DNA from: Sulfurimonas sp.
Lineage (GTDB): Bacteria; Campylobacterota; Campylobacteria; Campylobacterales; Sulfurimonadaceae
NCBI GenBank assembly: GCA_024762745.1
Contig: JANTGV010000087.1
Coordinates: forward strand, 1 to 5,793
Direction: 5' to 3'
Length of the DNA: 5,793 bases
The first letter of the stretch is position 1; each line of letters begins with the position of its first letter. Shown here in pieces: positions 5,221-5,793 of this stretch. The notes under the pieces are model-generated. The model ran no database searches. It worked only from the letters and a program-made list of their open reading frames with translations, and was not told the DNA's origin. The position numbers were made by a program, and so were the translations under genes.

Positions 5221-5661
5221 ATGTTGTTTAAAAATATATATATGGAATTTTCTCGCTTAAGTGAGTATGGACAATCACTAGCACTGCTTTTTGCAAGACT
5301 AACCATAGCATACGGCTTTTATGAACCGGCTATGATGAAATGGAAAGATATAGGTTCTGTTGCCCAGTGGTTTGGTTCAATGGGTATTCCATTTCCGACA
5401 CTAAATGCTTATATGGCGGCTACTGCAGAGATAGCAGGGGTTGTCTTGCTTACTTTAGGTTTACTTACAAGAGCTATCTCTATCCCTCTTATTGTGGTTA
5501 TGATAGTTGCTATTATAACAGTGCATCTTCCAAATGGTTTTTCAGCAGGGAACAACGGTTTTGAGATACCGTTTTACTATATGATTTTTCTACTGATATT
5601 TTTAACGCAGGGAGCTGGTAAATTCTCTTTAGACAGATTTATTTTTGGTGAAAAAGAGTAG
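5221..5661 (+). CDS. DoxX family membrane protein
   Basis: A 146-residue inner-membrane protein, the usual size for the DoxX family. Four hydrophobic segments are visible at about 18-36, 62-82, 84-103 and 116-133. Family motifs are 'LLFARLTIAYGFYEPAMMKW' (22-41), the 'GIPFPTLNAYMAATAE' segment followed by 'GVVLLTLGLLTRAISIPL', and a loop with 'NGFSAGNNGFEIPFYY'. DoxX-like proteins have been linked to quinone-related electron transfer and thiol or sulfur redox chemistry, but the family is broad and the exact job here is unknown. DoxX-type genes are also regular companions of bufferin/HvfA-type copper peptide operons, which makes its position after the KCG peptide meaningful. The GAGGAG site supports the first ATG rather than the ATG at 5242. 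A hairpin separates it from the peptide gene, so co-transcription is unproven. Confidence 0.9.
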   Translation: MLFKNIYMEFSRLSEYGQSLALLFARLTIAYGFYEPAMMKWKDIGSVAQWFGSMGIPFPTLNAYMAATAEIAGVVLLTLGLLTRAISIPLIVVMIVAIITVHLPNGFSAGNNGFEIPFYYMIFLLIFLTQGAGKFSLDRFIFGEKE

Positions 5662-5670
5662 GCTTAGAGC

Positions 5671-5793
5671 ATGGAAGCTCTGCTGAATTTTACGAACAAG
5701 GTAGGTGAGTATAACTTTCCTATTTTGATGTTTTTACTGCAGTCGTTTTTTGTTCTCTTTGTAGTTATATCTATACTCCTTTTTATATATGAC
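5671..5793 (+). CDS. N-terminus of an unidentified membrane protein (partial)
   Basis: The frame is open from ATG 5671 to the window edge, 41 codons. Nine bases separate it from the DoxX stop, so the two are probably co-transcribed. Only a weak ribosome site is visible (TAGAG, 5665-5669), which lies very close to the ATG. After a short polar start (MEALLNFTNKVGEYN) comes a strong hydrophobic helix (about 16-40, 'FPILMFLLQSFFVLFVVISI' onward). The first residues are mildly acidic, with one lysine. The family cannot be named from this fragment. Its position after DoxX makes it worth reading in full, because it could be another component of the same membrane or metal-handling unit. Confidence 0.65.
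   Translation, partial: MEALLNFTNKVGEYNFPILMFLLQSFFVLFVVISILLFIYD

Noticed and set aside
5340..5564. Plus-strand open frame of 74 codons
   Set aside because: It lies out of frame inside the DoxX gene, whose family motifs are clear.

Overview
The window looks like chromosomal DNA from a Campylobacterota bacterium of the Sulfurimonas/Sulfuricurvum kind. This is inferred from the AT-rich sequence, the tightly packed short operons, the TATAAT-type -10 boxes without clear -35 boxes, and the gene content (stand-alone DUF234 protein, FIST-GGDEF protein, KCG-repeat secreted peptide). No rRNA, tRNA, CRISPR array or insertion sequence is visible. No stretch over 300 bases lacks a gene.

Region 1 (1-2808, + strand). 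It opens with the C-terminal end of a DUF1624/HGSNAT-type membrane acyltransferase. Next is a full-length FIST-GGDEF diguanylate cyclase with intact active site and inhibitory site, expected to turn a small-molecule signal into cyclic di-GMP. Two small, cysteine-free, probably disordered proteins of unknown function follow as a tight pair. The cyclase gene and the pair each have the same extended -10 sequence, TGATATAAT.

Region 2 (2816-about 4440, - strand). A three-gene operon reads right to left: a stand-alone DUF234 protein (winged helix plus a nuclease-like fold with an altered catalytic motif), an RBBP9/YdeN-type serine hydrolase, and a 66-residue coiled-coil protein. They are joined by 4-base ATGA and GTGA overlaps. 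The operon converges on region 1 at a shared hairpin. The DUF234 reading frame runs upstream of every standard start codon, so its true start is uncertain.

Region 3 (about 4450-5793, + strand). A compact divergent promoter region leads into a YwbE-family protein. It is followed by a secreted 92-residue peptide with eight Lys-Cys motifs, which resembles HvfA-type precursors of copper-binding modified peptides, then a DoxX-family membrane protein, and the start of an unidentified membrane protein cut by the window edge. The KCG peptide and the DoxX protein are the most interesting part: DoxX-type genes are known to accompany this peptide class, but the DUF692 (MNIO) and DUF2063 maturation genes are not between them.
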